Shown in pieces: positions 34,694 to 43,217 of a DNA stretch of 64,000 bases. Where the stretch lies: contig NZ_JAQNDM010000002.1 in the NCBI RefSeq assembly GCF_028368975.1, positions 62,001-126,000 of the forward strand, read 5' to 3'. This DNA is from Stigmatella ashevillena. Its GTDB lineage: Bacteria; Myxococcota; Myxococcia; Myxococcales; Myxococcaceae. A program made the position numbers and the translations under genes. Under the pieces are notes generated by a model, which saw only the letters and a list, made by a program, of their open reading frames with translations, was not told the DNA's origin and made no database searches. The first letter of the stretch is position 1; each line of letters begins with the position of its first letter.

Positions 34694-35884
34694 TCATTCC
34701 AGGCGTTGCTTCAACCAGTTCTTCGCGTTCTCGACGTCGCGCGCGAGCACCCCGAAGTGGTCCATGAGGGGGTACACGCGCAGCTCGATCTTCGTGCCCT
34801 TGTGGGTCAGCTGCTCAATGAGCAGGGTGGTCTGAATGGGGCTGACCCGCTCGTCGGCGAGGCCCTGAACGATTCTCACGGGCACATCGATGGAGAGATC
34901 TCCGGGGTGCATCTTCCGGAGCTCCTCCATGAGAGGGGTCAGGTTCGCGTTCTCCTTGACCATCTTCGAGGGAATCAGGCTGCCCCACGAGCCGGTCTTG
35001 CTCAGCTCCACCCGGCACTTCGTCTCGACTTCAGGGAACAGGCGCAAGCCCTCCTCGGAGAGGATGTCCTCCTTCTTGAGATCGGCATTGCCCGCCAGGG
35101 CGCCGGTGAGGAACAGGGCCGGGAAGGCCATGCCCTCGCCGGGCTCGTCTCCCTGGGTCCCCAGCCAGAACAGCGTCCCCATGAACGAGGCCGGCGCGAG
35201 CGCGAGCACCCCGCGCAGCTCCAGCTCGTCCTTGCGTGCCTTCGCCTCGGCCGCGGCGAACAGCGCGGCCTGGCCTCCCTGGGAGTGGCCGACGATCGCC
35301 ACCTTCTTCGAGATCTCCGGGTGGAGTTCGCGTGCGGCCAGCAAGATGTCGAGGACGCCGCGGGCCTCGGACAGGCCGAGCAGATAGGGGTGGGGACCTT
35401 CCGTTCCAAGCCCCTCATAGTCCGTCATCACGACCGCCCAGCCCTCTTTGAGGAACGCATTGAGCATGCGGTGGGGCGCCTGATTGAACTTGTACGCCGG
35501 CGAGCCGATGGCGTCGCGGGAGGGGGCGCACTTGTCGGCGCTGCCCACGGTGCCATGGGCCCAGGTGATGACCGGCCAACCCCCCGCGGGCGCGGTGCCC
35601 TTGGGCAACGCGACGATGCCCGAGACGGCGATCGGCTTGTCGTGGACGGAGGTCGAGCGGTAGAGCACCAGCTCGTTGCTTCCCGCCCCCTTCAGCGCGG
35701 CGGCCCCCACCAGCTTGCGCGACCAGATGACGCTTCCGGGCGTGCCCGGAATGGCCTCCGCTGGGGGCGAATAGAATTTCAAGCCGGGAGGGGGCGTGAG
35801 CGCGGCCTGGGTCTCGGCGAGGGCCAGGCAGGGGAGGGTGGTGGCGGCAGCGAGGGCCAGGGCAGCCAGACGCAGGGCAGACAT
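34694..35884 (-). CDS. Secreted lipase/esterase (alpha/beta hydrolase, secretory-lipase type)
   Basis: I start at the ATG at 35884, which has GGAGA upstream and a clean signal peptide (MSALRLAALALAAATTLPCLALA). The 396-residue enzyme has the nucleophile elbow GHSQGGQAALFAAAEA, an Asp in VQGLADERVSP and the catalytic His in YPLMDHFGV. WAHGTVGSADKCAPSRD near residue 110 matches the oxyanion and cap region of the secretory lipase family (PF03583). It should hydrolyse esters outside the cell. It ends 13 bases from the TonB receptor stop, convergently. Confidence 0.85.
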   Translation of the reverse strand: MSALRLAALALAAATTLPCLALAETQAALTPPPGLKFYSPPAEAIPGTPGSVIWSRKLVGAAALKGAGSNELVLYRSTSVHDKPIAVSGIVALPKGTAPAGGWPVITWAHGTVGSADKCAPSRDAIGSPAYKFNQAPHRMLNAFLKEGWAVVMTDYEGLGTEGPHPYLLGLSEARGVLDILLAARELHPEISKKVAIVGHSQGGQAALFAAAEAKARKDELELRGVLALAPASFMGTLFWLGTQGDEPGEGMAFPALFLTGALAGNADLKKEDILSEEGLRLFPEVETKCRVELSKTGSWGSLIPSKMVKENANLTPLMEELRKMHPGDLSIDVPVRIVQGLADERVSPIQTTLLIEQLTHKGTKIELRVYPLMDHFGVLARDVENAKNWLKQRLE

Positions 35885-36095
35885 GGGGTGTTCGTCTCCT
35901 TGGACGTGCAACGAGAAGCAACGGTCGGCCCCTTAACACACGGCCCAAGGGTCGCGAGCGTGAAGCGCCTCCGCTCGCCCAGGTAGGGACGGCCCCGAGG
36001 CCATGCTGTCTTGCGCTGCCTCAAAGCTGCTTTACGGTCTGAATGGCGGCGGCAGTCCACGGGACTTCGCCGCTGATCCGAGAGGAGGAACCATC

Positions 36096-36602
36096 ATGGC
36101 CGATCTGTCTGTTCGTCGTGGGACTGGAAGCACACCGCAGCGCACCCGTGAGTGGGATCCCTTTCAGCAGATGCAGGAGCTGATGAATTGGGATCCGTTC
36201 GAACTGGCGAACCACCCTTGGTTTGCCGGCCGCCAGGGACAGGCGGCGTTCGTCCCCGCCTTCGAGGTGAAGGAGACGAAGGACGCCTACATCTTCAAGG
36301 CGGACCTGCCGGGGGTGGATGAGAAGGACATCGAGGTGACGCTCACTGGAGACCGCGTCTCGGTGAGTGGCAAGAGAGAGCGCGAGAAGCGTGAGGAGTC
36401 CGAGCGCTTCTACGCCTATGAGCGCAGCTTCGGCTCGTTCAGCCGCGCGTTCACCCTTCCGGAAGGCGTGGATGGAGACAACGTCCGGGCCGACTTGAAG
36501 AATGGCGTGCTGACGCTCACCCTGCCCAAGCGCCCCGAGGTGCAACCCAAGCGCATCCAGGTGGCCAGCGGTACGGAGCAGAAGGAACACATCCAGGCGT
36601 AG
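36096..36602 (+). CDS. hspA: Small heat-shock protein, SP21/HspA-like
   Basis: The ATG at 36096 has AGAGGAGGAA directly upstream; the frame is open further but without a better start. The 168-residue protein has an N-terminal arm (residues 1-50, Trp-rich: WDPFQQMQELMNWDPFELA) and an alpha-crystallin domain (about 52-145) ending in the conserved GVLTLTLPK. From memory it is nearly identical to SP21 of Stigmatella aurantiaca, a chaperone made under heat, anoxia and fruiting-body formation and found in spores. It holds unfolding proteins without ATP. The 211-base divergent spacer before it is AT-richer near the gene, but I cannot name the promoter class. Confidence 0.93.
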   Translation: MADLSVRRGTGSTPQRTREWDPFQQMQELMNWDPFELANHPWFAGRQGQAAFVPAFEVKETKDAYIFKADLPGVDEKDIEVTLTGDRVSVSGKREREKREESERFYAYERSFGSFSRAFTLPEGVDGDNVRADLKNGVLTLTLPKRPEVQPKRIQVASGTEQKEHIQA

Positions 36603-36624
36603 CCCCGGCGCATGCCGGACCGAG

Positions 36625-36656
36625 GCCTGGCTGCCCCCTGGGGTGGCCAGGCTTTG
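36625..36656 (+). terminator. Rho-independent terminator of hspA
   Basis: GCCTGGC (36625-36631) pairs with GCCAGGC (36646-36652), and an inner CCCC-T-GGGG stem lies between. TTTGT follows at once. It starts 22 bases after the hspA stop. Confidence 0.7.
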
Positions 36657-36776
36657 TCATGCCTTCAAAATCCCGCCACGGCGATTGGCGCCTATGTGAA
36701 AGACCGGCCGTGAGGAGACAGGGATGATGGGTGTGCGCCTGCTTGCTTGCAGGGGCACTTCCACGGAGGTTGGGAC

Positions 36777-37166
36777 ATGACGGCATGGGTTCTCATCGGC
36801 TTGGCATCGCTCAGCACGGCGGCGGCGGACATGCAGGCTTCCACGGCCACCTGCACGGCCACCATCACGGGTCCGCACTTCGGTCTGCCACCCAATGGGC
36901 TGATGTACTTCCACTTCACCACCACGTGTGATGTTCCGGTGGAGAGCATGACGGTGACGGGCACCATCACCGGGACGAGCGGGGGCTCTGGCTCGAAGAC
37001 GTGTACCCAGACGAACACGTGCCGGTACACGCAGGGCGTTTACGCCATGTCGACCGGCACATGGGCCTGGACCAACAGCACCGTCTACACAGGCGGTACG
37101 GTCTCAGCGACGGGAGGCATGACCTGGGGCACTCCGTCAGGAACGTTTGTGACACCGTATGACTAG
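36777..37166 (+). CDS. Small secreted Thr/Gly/Ser-rich protein
   Basis: The ATG at 36777 has GGAGG seven bases upstream. The 129-residue protein has a short signal peptide (MTAWVLIGLASLSTAAA). The mature part is rich in Thr, Ser and Gly, with four Cys (likely two disulfides) and beta-strand-like alternation (TVTGTITGTSGGSG and VYTGGTVSATGGMTWG). It looks like a small extracellular beta-sandwich or coat protein. No family recognised. Its stop codon shares a CTAG with the stop of the convergent lipoprotein gene. Confidence 0.7.
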   Translation: MTAWVLIGLASLSTAAADMQASTATCTATITGPHFGLPPNGLMYFHFTTTCDVPVESMTVTGTITGTSGGSGSKTCTQTNTCRYTQGVYAMSTGTWAWTNSTVYTGGTVSATGGMTWGTPSGTFVTPYD

Positions 37167-37846
37167 AAGCTCTCCATCCACCACTTCGGACGCGTCTCGT
37201 CGACCACCTGGCAGGTGACGCTCGCTTGGCGCTGCACCGCCACGCGCAGGGCATTCGTCCGGTGCTGCCACTCCTTCGGGTAATAGATGCGCGCGGTCGG
37301 GCCGCAGATGCCCTGGATGCCAGCGTGCGCCGATTCGAAATCCTTGCCGGGCGGAGGCGGGGCCGCCTTATCGATCTTGTCGCACGGCTTCGGAATGTAG
37401 TCGTCATCCTGCGCCTGGAGAGTCGGACGCGTCCAGGCACCCGTCCCATCCACATTGCTCGTCAGGTAGATGCGCCTCTCGCCACAGCCGCGATAGTGCT
37501 GGGCTCTAATCTTCTTCTCCATCTCTGCACACTCATCGGCCATCTGTTTGATGGTCTTGGTGCCGCGGTAGGTCTGCACCTCGACATCCGGATAGTCCCG
37601 GACCTCGCTCGGGTGGTCCTCCCGGCAGTGGCGGACTTGCTGGTAGGGGACTCGGATGTTGGCGGCTGCGTCGGGCGAGTCGGTCGAGACTCTCTCGGCG
37701 GCGGACATGCCCTCGTCGTACTCGCTCACCATGCGGGCAATTCTCTCGTTTGTCTTCTGGCCGCGCATGGTGGCGCATCCACCCATCGCTGCACAGATCA
37801 CCACCGCAATGACTCCGACCAGCGCTCCCTGAATCCTGCGAACCAT
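37163..37846 (-). CDS. Lipoprotein of unknown function
   Basis: I choose the ATG at 37846 (GGAG six bases upstream; ATG 37858 is close by). The 227-residue product has a lipoprotein signal (MVRRIQGALVGVIAVVICAAMGGC). The mature part is polar with seven or so Cys and a Pro-rich stretch (KAAPPPPGKDFESA), and includes YRGTKTIKQMADECAEMEKKIRAQ, a helical segment. No family recognised. It converges with the small secreted protein gene, overlapping by four bases. Confidence 0.72.
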   Translation of the reverse strand: MVRRIQGALVGVIAVVICAAMGGCATMRGQKTNERIARMVSEYDEGMSAAERVSTDSPDAAANIRVPYQQVRHCREDHPSEVRDYPDVEVQTYRGTKTIKQMADECAEMEKKIRAQHYRGCGERRIYLTSNVDGTGAWTRPTLQAQDDDYIPKPCDKIDKAAPPPPGKDFESAHAGIQGICGPTARIYYPKEWQHRTNALRVAVQRQASVTCQVVDETRPKWWMESF

Positions 37847-38088
37847 GTGTGTCTCCATTGCCGTGGCTAATGGGCGGCCCGGGCGCGCATCCTCTTCCGA
37901 GAAATTTCGGGCGTGCAAGCCCTTTCAATGGGATGCAGTGCCCGAGGGATTGATGCCGCTCTGAGCCATGAAGCGACACAAGCCGCTACACGGCACGAGC
38001 GCGGCGGGGCTCTGGGGGGCCGGGATGGGATGCAGGCAACCAACCTTCGGGGCCGTCCTCGCCCTCTCACCGTTCTGTCACGAAATAC

Positions 38089-38592
38089 GTGAAATCACCG
38101 AGTCGAGCCCTTTCCCTCTGGTTGCCGGTCGCCCTCACGGTTCTAGTCCTAATGGGAGGCTGTTCCGCAGGCGCCCGCGTCACGACTGTTCGTGCTCTCG
38201 CGCCGCTCGCCGGAGCTGACTCGAACTCGCTCCCCACGACCGCCCCGCACTCGCCTACCGCCGTGGCCCAGGCCGCTGGAGCCTGCTGGAACTCGATGAG
38301 TTGCTGTATCCAGAATCACCCTCTGACTCCGGTGCAGAGCTGCGGCGCTGATCCTCTCGAAGCGGCGGAGGTCCTCGAAGCGCTCGGGCAATTTGCAGCC
38401 GCTGCACGGGTCTTGGAAGCGGCTGGACGGAAGGAGCCGCCATGGAAGAAGGAGTGCCGTCGACTCTACACCGAGTGCATGGATAAGGGCTGGGTCGGAA
38501 CATGGAACTGTGTGGACTGCCTCCGGTACTGTGAAGGCCAGCAGGGGGTCTGGCCGGAGGATCGGTGCTTCCCAGAGGATGGCCAGTGGTAG
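38089..38592 (+). CDS. Lipoprotein with Cys-rich C-terminus, paired with a DUSAM protein
   Basis: The 167-residue product starts at a GTG and has a lipoprotein signal (LWLPVALTVLVLMGGC). The C-terminal ~100 residues contain SMSCCIQNHPLTPVQSCGADP, a basic helical part (WKKECRRLYTECMDKGWVG) and TWNCVDCLRYCEGQQGVWP. I recall the same C-terminal pattern at the ends of several myxobacterial secreted proteins, as in polymorphic-toxin sets, but cannot confirm this. The DUSAM gene begins eight bases after its stop, so the two are almost certainly co-expressed. A toxin-like effector with a partner is one reading; a structural surface lipoprotein is another. Confidence 0.72.
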   Translation: MKSPSRALSLWLPVALTVLVLMGGCSAGARVTTVRALAPLAGADSNSLPTTAPHSPTAVAQAAGACWNSMSCCIQNHPLTPVQSCGADPLEAAEVLEALGQFAAAARVLEAAGRKEPPWKKECRRLYTECMDKGWVGTWNCVDCLRYCEGQQGVWPEDRCFPEDGQW

Positions 38593-38600
38593 GTGAGACC

Positions 38601-39395
38601 ATGACCGCTGAGATTGATTGGGGACCCATCCGGGCACTGGGGCAGCGCGTGATCGAGAGCGGCGAACCGCTTGAACTCACGGATGAGGTGCGTTCCCTCT
38701 TGCGAAGGTCCGCCTCGGAAGTGGCGATTCCTCCAGAGGATGCGGAGAATGCTCTACGCAGTGTGCCCACGGCCACCACGCTGCTCGGGGAGATCACGCG
38801 CCGCATCCGGGAAGGCTCGGACCGACTAGGCGAGGCCCGACACCGGGCGTATGACCTCAGGGACACTGGGGACCTGGACGGCGCGTGCAGGCAGATGGAA
38901 GAGGTGCTCGCCGTTGAGGTCGTTCCGCTGTATCGCAAGCGCGCCGAATCCATGATTCGCGAGACAACCCGGCTCAAATCGGTTGCTGCGAGCGGACAGC
39001 CTGATCCGAAGCTCTCCGACCGGGCTCAACTCCCGGTCCTTCTGCACCGCGTTCAGCAAGGGCATCCGCTGGAACTCACCGAGGGGATGCGCGCCTTCCT
39101 GCGACGGGCCGCCGCTGACGTAGGCATGAGCGAGGCCGAAACGGAACCGTCGCTAGGCAGTCCTGAGCGTGCAGGGGCGCTTCTCGGGCAGATCAGGGGG
39201 CGCCTCCGTGACGCCTCAGACCGGCTTGAGGGCGCCATGTCCCGGATGATGGAACTCCGGGATGCTGGCGATCTCGAAGGGGCACGCCAGCAGATCCGCG
39301 ACTGGCTCGCCGTGGAGGTCGTCCCGAGGTACCGCCGCGCCGCCGAGGAGAACCTGGCGGGCCTGGACGAACCACCCCCAGGACCGTTGGCTTAG
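38601..39395 (+). CDS. DUSAM-domain protein with two tandem copies
   Basis: The ATG at 38601 follows the lipoprotein stop by eight bases. The 264-residue cytosolic protein is an internal duplication. The first copy has ALGQRVIESGEPLELTDEV and LRRSASEVAI; the second has VLLHRVQQGHPLELTEGM and LRRAAADVGM. Each copy ends in a helix pair (RDTGDLDGACRQMEEVLAVEVVP, RDAGDLEGARQQIRDWLAVEVVP). This matches the DUSAM family (TIGR02267/DUF2379), expanded in Myxococcus and Stigmatella, whose function is unknown. Tight pairing with the Cys-rich lipoprotein suggests a regulator or immunity partner, by inference. Confidence 0.85.
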   Translation: MTAEIDWGPIRALGQRVIESGEPLELTDEVRSLLRRSASEVAIPPEDAENALRSVPTATTLLGEITRRIREGSDRLGEARHRAYDLRDTGDLDGACRQMEEVLAVEVVPLYRKRAESMIRETTRLKSVAASGQPDPKLSDRAQLPVLLHRVQQGHPLELTEGMRAFLRRAAADVGMSEAETEPSLGSPERAGALLGQIRGRLRDASDRLEGAMSRMMELRDAGDLEGARQQIRDWLAVEVVPRYRRAAEENLAGLDEPPPGPLA

Positions 39396-39401
39396 CGCAC
39401 G

Positions 39402-40712
39402 TCACTTCGCGCGGAGCTGACGGAAGCACTCCCGGAGTTCGCGCGCGAAGAGCGCCGGTTGCTCGAACGCCGCGAAGTGGCCACCCCGGTCGGGCTCGTT
39501 CCAGTAGATGAGCTTCGAGTAGGTCTGCTCGGCCCAGCGCTTCGGTGCGCGGAAGAGTTCGCGCGGGAAGACGCTGACCCCGACCGGGAGGTCCAGCTTT
39601 CCACCTGAGAAGTTGGAGCCGGCATTCTCCCAGTAGATGCGCGCCGAGGAGGCCGCCGTGTCCGTCAGCCAGTAGAGCGAGATGTTGTCGAGCATCTCGT
39701 CTCGGCTCAGCGCTGACTCCGGATCGCCTTTGTTGTCGGTCCAGCCTTGGAACTTCTCGTAGATCCACGCGGCCTGGCCCGAGGGGGAGTCGGCCAGGGC
39801 GTAGCCCACCGTCTGGGGACGCGTGGTCTGCAAGAGGAAGTAGCCCGACCCGTGGGTGTTGAACTCCTGTGCCCCCGCCAGCGCCCGTTGTTCCTCGGGC
39901 GTGAGGTTGTCGGTGGGAATCTTCTCCGGGAAGACGAGCGGGAAGTTCAGGTGGATGCCCGCAAGCCCAGCCGCCTTGAGATGGGCCAGGGCGGTGGTGA
40001 CGCCCGCTCCCCAGTCACCGCCTTGCGCGACCCAGTGCGTGTAGCCCAGCCGCTGCATCAGCTCCGCCCAAGCCTTGGCGATGCGCGCCATGTTCCAGCC
40101 CTTCTGGGTGGGCTTGTCCGAGAAGCCGAAACCCGGCAGCGAGGGAAGGATGACGTGAAAGGCGTCCTCTGGCGTGCCGCCGTGGGCGGTGGGGTCCGTC
40201 AGCAAGGGGATGAGCTTGAGAAATTCGATGACCGAGCCGGGCCAGCCGTGGGTGAGGAGAATCGGCAGGGCGTTCTCATGCTTGGACCGCGCGTGGATGA
40301 AGTGGATGCCCAGCCCGTCGAGCTGCGTGCGGTAGTTCGGGAAGCGGTTGAGCGTGGCTTCGGCGCGCCGCCAGTCATAGCGGGTGCGCCAGTATTCGAC
40401 GAGCGCCTGGAGCTTCGCCAGCGGAACGCCCTGGGACCAGTCGTCCACCGTTTCGCGCTCGGGCCAGCGCGTCGAGCCCAGCCGCCGCTTCAGGTCGGTG
40501 AGCGCGCTCTGGGGCACGGCGATCTTGAACGGGGTGATGCCCGGGGTGGCGGGGGGAAGGCTGACGCCCGCCGGGGCTGCGGACGCGATGCCGGGTTTCA
40601 CCAGGGCCGCACCGGCGGCGAGGGCCGCTCCGTGCAGCAAGGCGCGGCGTGAGGGCGGCGGGGGAACGGGGGCTGCGCCTTCGCCCGGCTGCTCTGCGAC
40701 TGTCTTCGTCAT
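39402..40712 (-). CDS. Exported epoxide hydrolase-like alpha/beta hydrolase
   Basis: The 436-residue protein has a Tat-like signal (SRRALLHGAALAAGAALVKPG). It then has the EHN N-terminal domain (ITPFKIAVPQSALTDLKRRLGSTRWP) and an alpha/beta hydrolase core. The oxyanion motif is HGWPGS, the nucleophile Asp lies in GGDWGAG, the lid Tyr in the GSGYFLLQ region, and the catalytic His in DRGGHFAAFEQP. These match epoxide hydrolases related to juvenile-hormone/microsomal types. The natural epoxide is unknown. It sits downstream of a terminator hairpin that separates it from the CxxCH lipoprotein gene. Confidence 0.88.
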   Translation of the reverse strand: MTKTVAEQPGEGAAPVPPPPSRRALLHGAALAAGAALVKPGIASAAPAGVSLPPATPGITPFKIAVPQSALTDLKRRLGSTRWPERETVDDWSQGVPLAKLQALVEYWRTRYDWRRAEATLNRFPNYRTQLDGLGIHFIHARSKHENALPILLTHGWPGSVIEFLKLIPLLTDPTAHGGTPEDAFHVILPSLPGFGFSDKPTQKGWNMARIAKAWAELMQRLGYTHWVAQGGDWGAGVTTALAHLKAAGLAGIHLNFPLVFPEKIPTDNLTPEEQRALAGAQEFNTHGSGYFLLQTTRPQTVGYALADSPSGQAAWIYEKFQGWTDNKGDPESALSRDEMLDNISLYWLTDTAASSARIYWENAGSNFSGGKLDLPVGVSVFPRELFRAPKRWAEQTYSKLIYWNEPDRGGHFAAFEQPALFARELRECFRQLRAK

Positions 40713-40770
40713 GGTCGTGCTCCAGGTGCGCGTGCGTCAGAAAGGCTGCGCACCGGAGCGTTTCACAACA

Positions 40771-40804
40771 CCCGGCGTGCGCACCATCCGGTACGCACGC
40801 CGGG
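40771..40804 (-). terminator. Strong hairpin terminator after the CxxCH lipoprotein gene
   Basis: CCCGGCGTGCG (40771-40781) and CGCACGCCGGG (40794-40804) form a perfect 11-base stem; the loop itself can form ACC/GGT. On the minus strand it follows the stop at 40818 and is followed by TGTTGTG. Confidence 0.65.
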
Positions 40805-40817
40805 AACACGTCAGGGT

Positions 40818-43034
40818 TTAGTGGACGAAGGTCTCGGACTTGCGGATGAAGTCCGTCGACACTTCTTCACTCGGGCCTTCGAATGCGGAGCGGACCTGGA
40901 GGATCTTCTTCAGGTGGGTGATGTCCTTGATCGGGCCCACCGGGAACTTCGGATCCTTGATGGGATCGACCGGATCGAGGGGGACCACTCCGCCAATCTC
41001 TCCGATCTGATCGATGAAGCCAGGATTGCCCACGGAGATGTTGGTGCACGTGGTGCAGAAGGCGACCTCGTACAGGCGCTTCCACCGCCGCTCGAGATCC
41101 GCGAACCGCCAGGTCGCCGACCCGGAGAACTGCGTGTCCGCGACGTTCCACCCCAGTCCAGGGCCCGTGCCCGTCAGGAACCGCGACAGGGTGACGGGGA
41201 TGCCCGTGGTGCTCACGTGGGTGAAGTTCGTCTTGGTGTCGCCGGCATGGCAACCGCTGCAGGTATTGAGGGAGAACTCGTGCCGGGCGCAGACATTGGC
41301 GGCGCTGGCCCCGGAGGCTCCCGTGGCCTTCCAATGCGTCAAAGTCGAGGGAACGAGCGAGTTGCCACCTCGGAAATTCAGGCCCGCGAACGAGTACGGC
41401 ACGTTGTGCGCGGTCGAGCAGTTGTTGGGCAGCAGGCCGACCACGGACGGAAGCGTGGACGAGACGGGGCCCAGCACGTAGTTGCTGACGGTGGGGCTGG
41501 TCGTGAACGGGAAGGCGGCGTCATTCGGCGTCTGGGCGACCGTGTGCGCGCGCAGCAGGCCGTTCGACGGCGTGTCCGTCCCCGCGCTGGGGTTCTCGTT
41601 GGTCAGCGTGAACTCACGCATCTCCCACTGGTTGCCGAAAGGCAGCTCGTTGGTACGGATCTGGTTGATGGCGTTCTGGTTGCCCTTGCTGGGCGCGCTG
41701 TCGGCCAGCACCACGCTCTGGGTCAAGCCCTGGAGGTGCGACAGGTAGCTGGCATTGAAGCCGCCGAAGGTGTTGAGCGTCGTCCATTTCTTGGCCCACT
41801 GCACCACGTTGGAGCAGCCGGTGATGGGCACGCCGTACTCGAAGATGACGGTGGCGGGCTTCAGGCCGCAGGTGGACTGGGAGCCCGCGCCCCAGGGGTT
41901 CGGCTGGACGATGCCGAAGATGAAGCGCAGCTCCCCGGCGTCCGTGGGGCGGCTGACCGTCCTGCCGCCGTACCCGCTGGGACCCGAGGTGGTGTTGCCG
42001 AGATCCAGGCGGTTGACGATCGCCAGCAGGCGGAACGGGGCGATGTTGAGTTTGAGCGGTCCGCTCAGGGTGAGGGTCTGGATGCCGCCGGTGCTGGTCA
42101 TGGTCGCGGTGACGCCGCTGGCGGTGGCCCAGGGCTTGATCACCTGATTGAACATGCCGCTGGCGCGATGCTGAACGGTGTCGCCGTTGACGACGTAGTT
42201 GTTGAGCCACATCTCCAGCCACCGCTGCGTGAAGACCTCGGGCGAGAAGCCGGAGCCCGTGGCCATCTGGCGGATCAGGTGGGCGAAGGTCCACACCCCG
42301 CCCTGGGTTCCCGCTCCCGTGCAGGGATCCCACGTCCGGGCCGGATTGAGCACGACGGACGGAGAGGTGATGAACAGGGACTCGCCCCAGCCCTGGAGGG
42401 TGGAGGCGGGCGCGGACGGGCAGAACGTGACGGGCTGGGGCTTTCCGCCGTTGAAGATGCCCTCTTCGAAGGAGATGCCCTGGCTGATCCCCGTGGGCAC
42501 GCGGCCGTCGAAGACGATGGACTTCTCGGTGGTCTGGCCGTGCTTGCCGGAGGCCAGGGTCCTCTCGTCCTCGATCCGGCGGGTGATTTCCTTCGTGTCG
42601 AACTTGGTGAAGGCGGTGAAAAACTCATCCCCGGGGCTGGAGTCAATGAGCCCCAGCTCGGCGAGCGCCTTGGAGCGGAACAGGACCAGCGGCTTCTCGG
42701 GCTCGCCCACGATGCGCACCAAGCTGTCTTCGAGCTCCCGGTTGGTGGGCGGAGGCAGCTTCACGTGCAGGGCGACGTTCTCGCTGAGTTCCGTCTTGTC
42801 CTTGAGGAGCTGGAGGGACACCTGGGAGGCGTCCTCCGGCTTCACGAAGGGGAGCTTCAACAGATCATCGGAGAATCCATCCTCGTCGGCGGCCTGGACC
42901 TGGGAGGACGGAGGGCGGGCTGCTTCGTCCAGCTCGGCCTCTTCGTGGGAGCAACCGCTAACAGAGAGCAGCGTCCCAGCCAGCAGCAGCGCGGAGATGC
43001 GCCCCTTCTGGCCAAGGCGGGTGGGTCGATGCAT
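40818..43034 (-). CDS. Large lipoprotein with one CxxCH motif
   Basis: The ATG at 43034 has AGGAGAGGA upstream. The 738-residue product has a lipoprotein signal (ISALLLAGTLLSVSGC). Most of the protein has no motif I can name. Notable parts are PFRLLAIVNRLDLG, GELRFIFGIVQPNPWGAGSQSTCG, and near residue 605 FSLNTCSGCHAGDTKTNFTHV, a C-x2-C-H site able to bind haem c, with a nearby CTTC. Long proteins of this kind are common in myxobacteria and resemble outer-surface redox or polymer-binding lipoproteins. The gene stands alone, with a terminator downstream. Whether haem is really attached cannot be judged from one motif. Confidence 0.8.
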   Translation of the reverse strand: MHRPTRLGQKGRISALLLAGTLLSVSGCSHEEAELDEAARPPSSQVQAADEDGFSDDLLKLPFVKPEDASQVSLQLLKDKTELSENVALHVKLPPPTNRELEDSLVRIVGEPEKPLVLFRSKALAELGLIDSSPGDEFFTAFTKFDTKEITRRIEDERTLASGKHGQTTEKSIVFDGRVPTGISQGISFEEGIFNGGKPQPVTFCPSAPASTLQGWGESLFITSPSVVLNPARTWDPCTGAGTQGGVWTFAHLIRQMATGSGFSPEVFTQRWLEMWLNNYVVNGDTVQHRASGMFNQVIKPWATASGVTATMTSTGGIQTLTLSGPLKLNIAPFRLLAIVNRLDLGNTTSGPSGYGGRTVSRPTDAGELRFIFGIVQPNPWGAGSQSTCGLKPATVIFEYGVPITGCSNVVQWAKKWTTLNTFGGFNASYLSHLQGLTQSVVLADSAPSKGNQNAINQIRTNELPFGNQWEMREFTLTNENPSAGTDTPSNGLLRAHTVAQTPNDAAFPFTTSPTVSNYVLGPVSSTLPSVVGLLPNNCSTAHNVPYSFAGLNFRGGNSLVPSTLTHWKATGASGASAANVCARHEFSLNTCSGCHAGDTKTNFTHVSTTGIPVTLSRFLTGTGPGLGWNVADTQFSGSATWRFADLERRWKRLYEVAFCTTCTNISVGNPGFIDQIGEIGGVVPLDPVDPIKDPKFPVGPIKDITHLKKILQVRSAFEGPSEEVSTDFIRKSETFVH

Positions 43035-43217
43035 AAGGTCCTCTCCTGGGGGATGGGTGAGCAATCACCCGAAGTCATGAATAAAGAAGAAAAACTGATG
43101 ATCCTGACGGCGGAGGGGGGCCTGTGCAGAATGCATGCCGGATCGAGCCTGCAGGAGGGCGTCCCGGCCTTGTGGCCCGTCACGTTACAAAACAGCCGCT
43201 GGGTGTAGCGCGAGAGG

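Noticed and set aside
40821-43208. Open frame of 795 codons on the plus strand opposite the CxxCH lipoprotein gene
   Set aside because: No recognisable domain, and composition is biased to Gly/Ala/Arg. The minus-strand gene has a lipobox, a ribosome site and a terminator.
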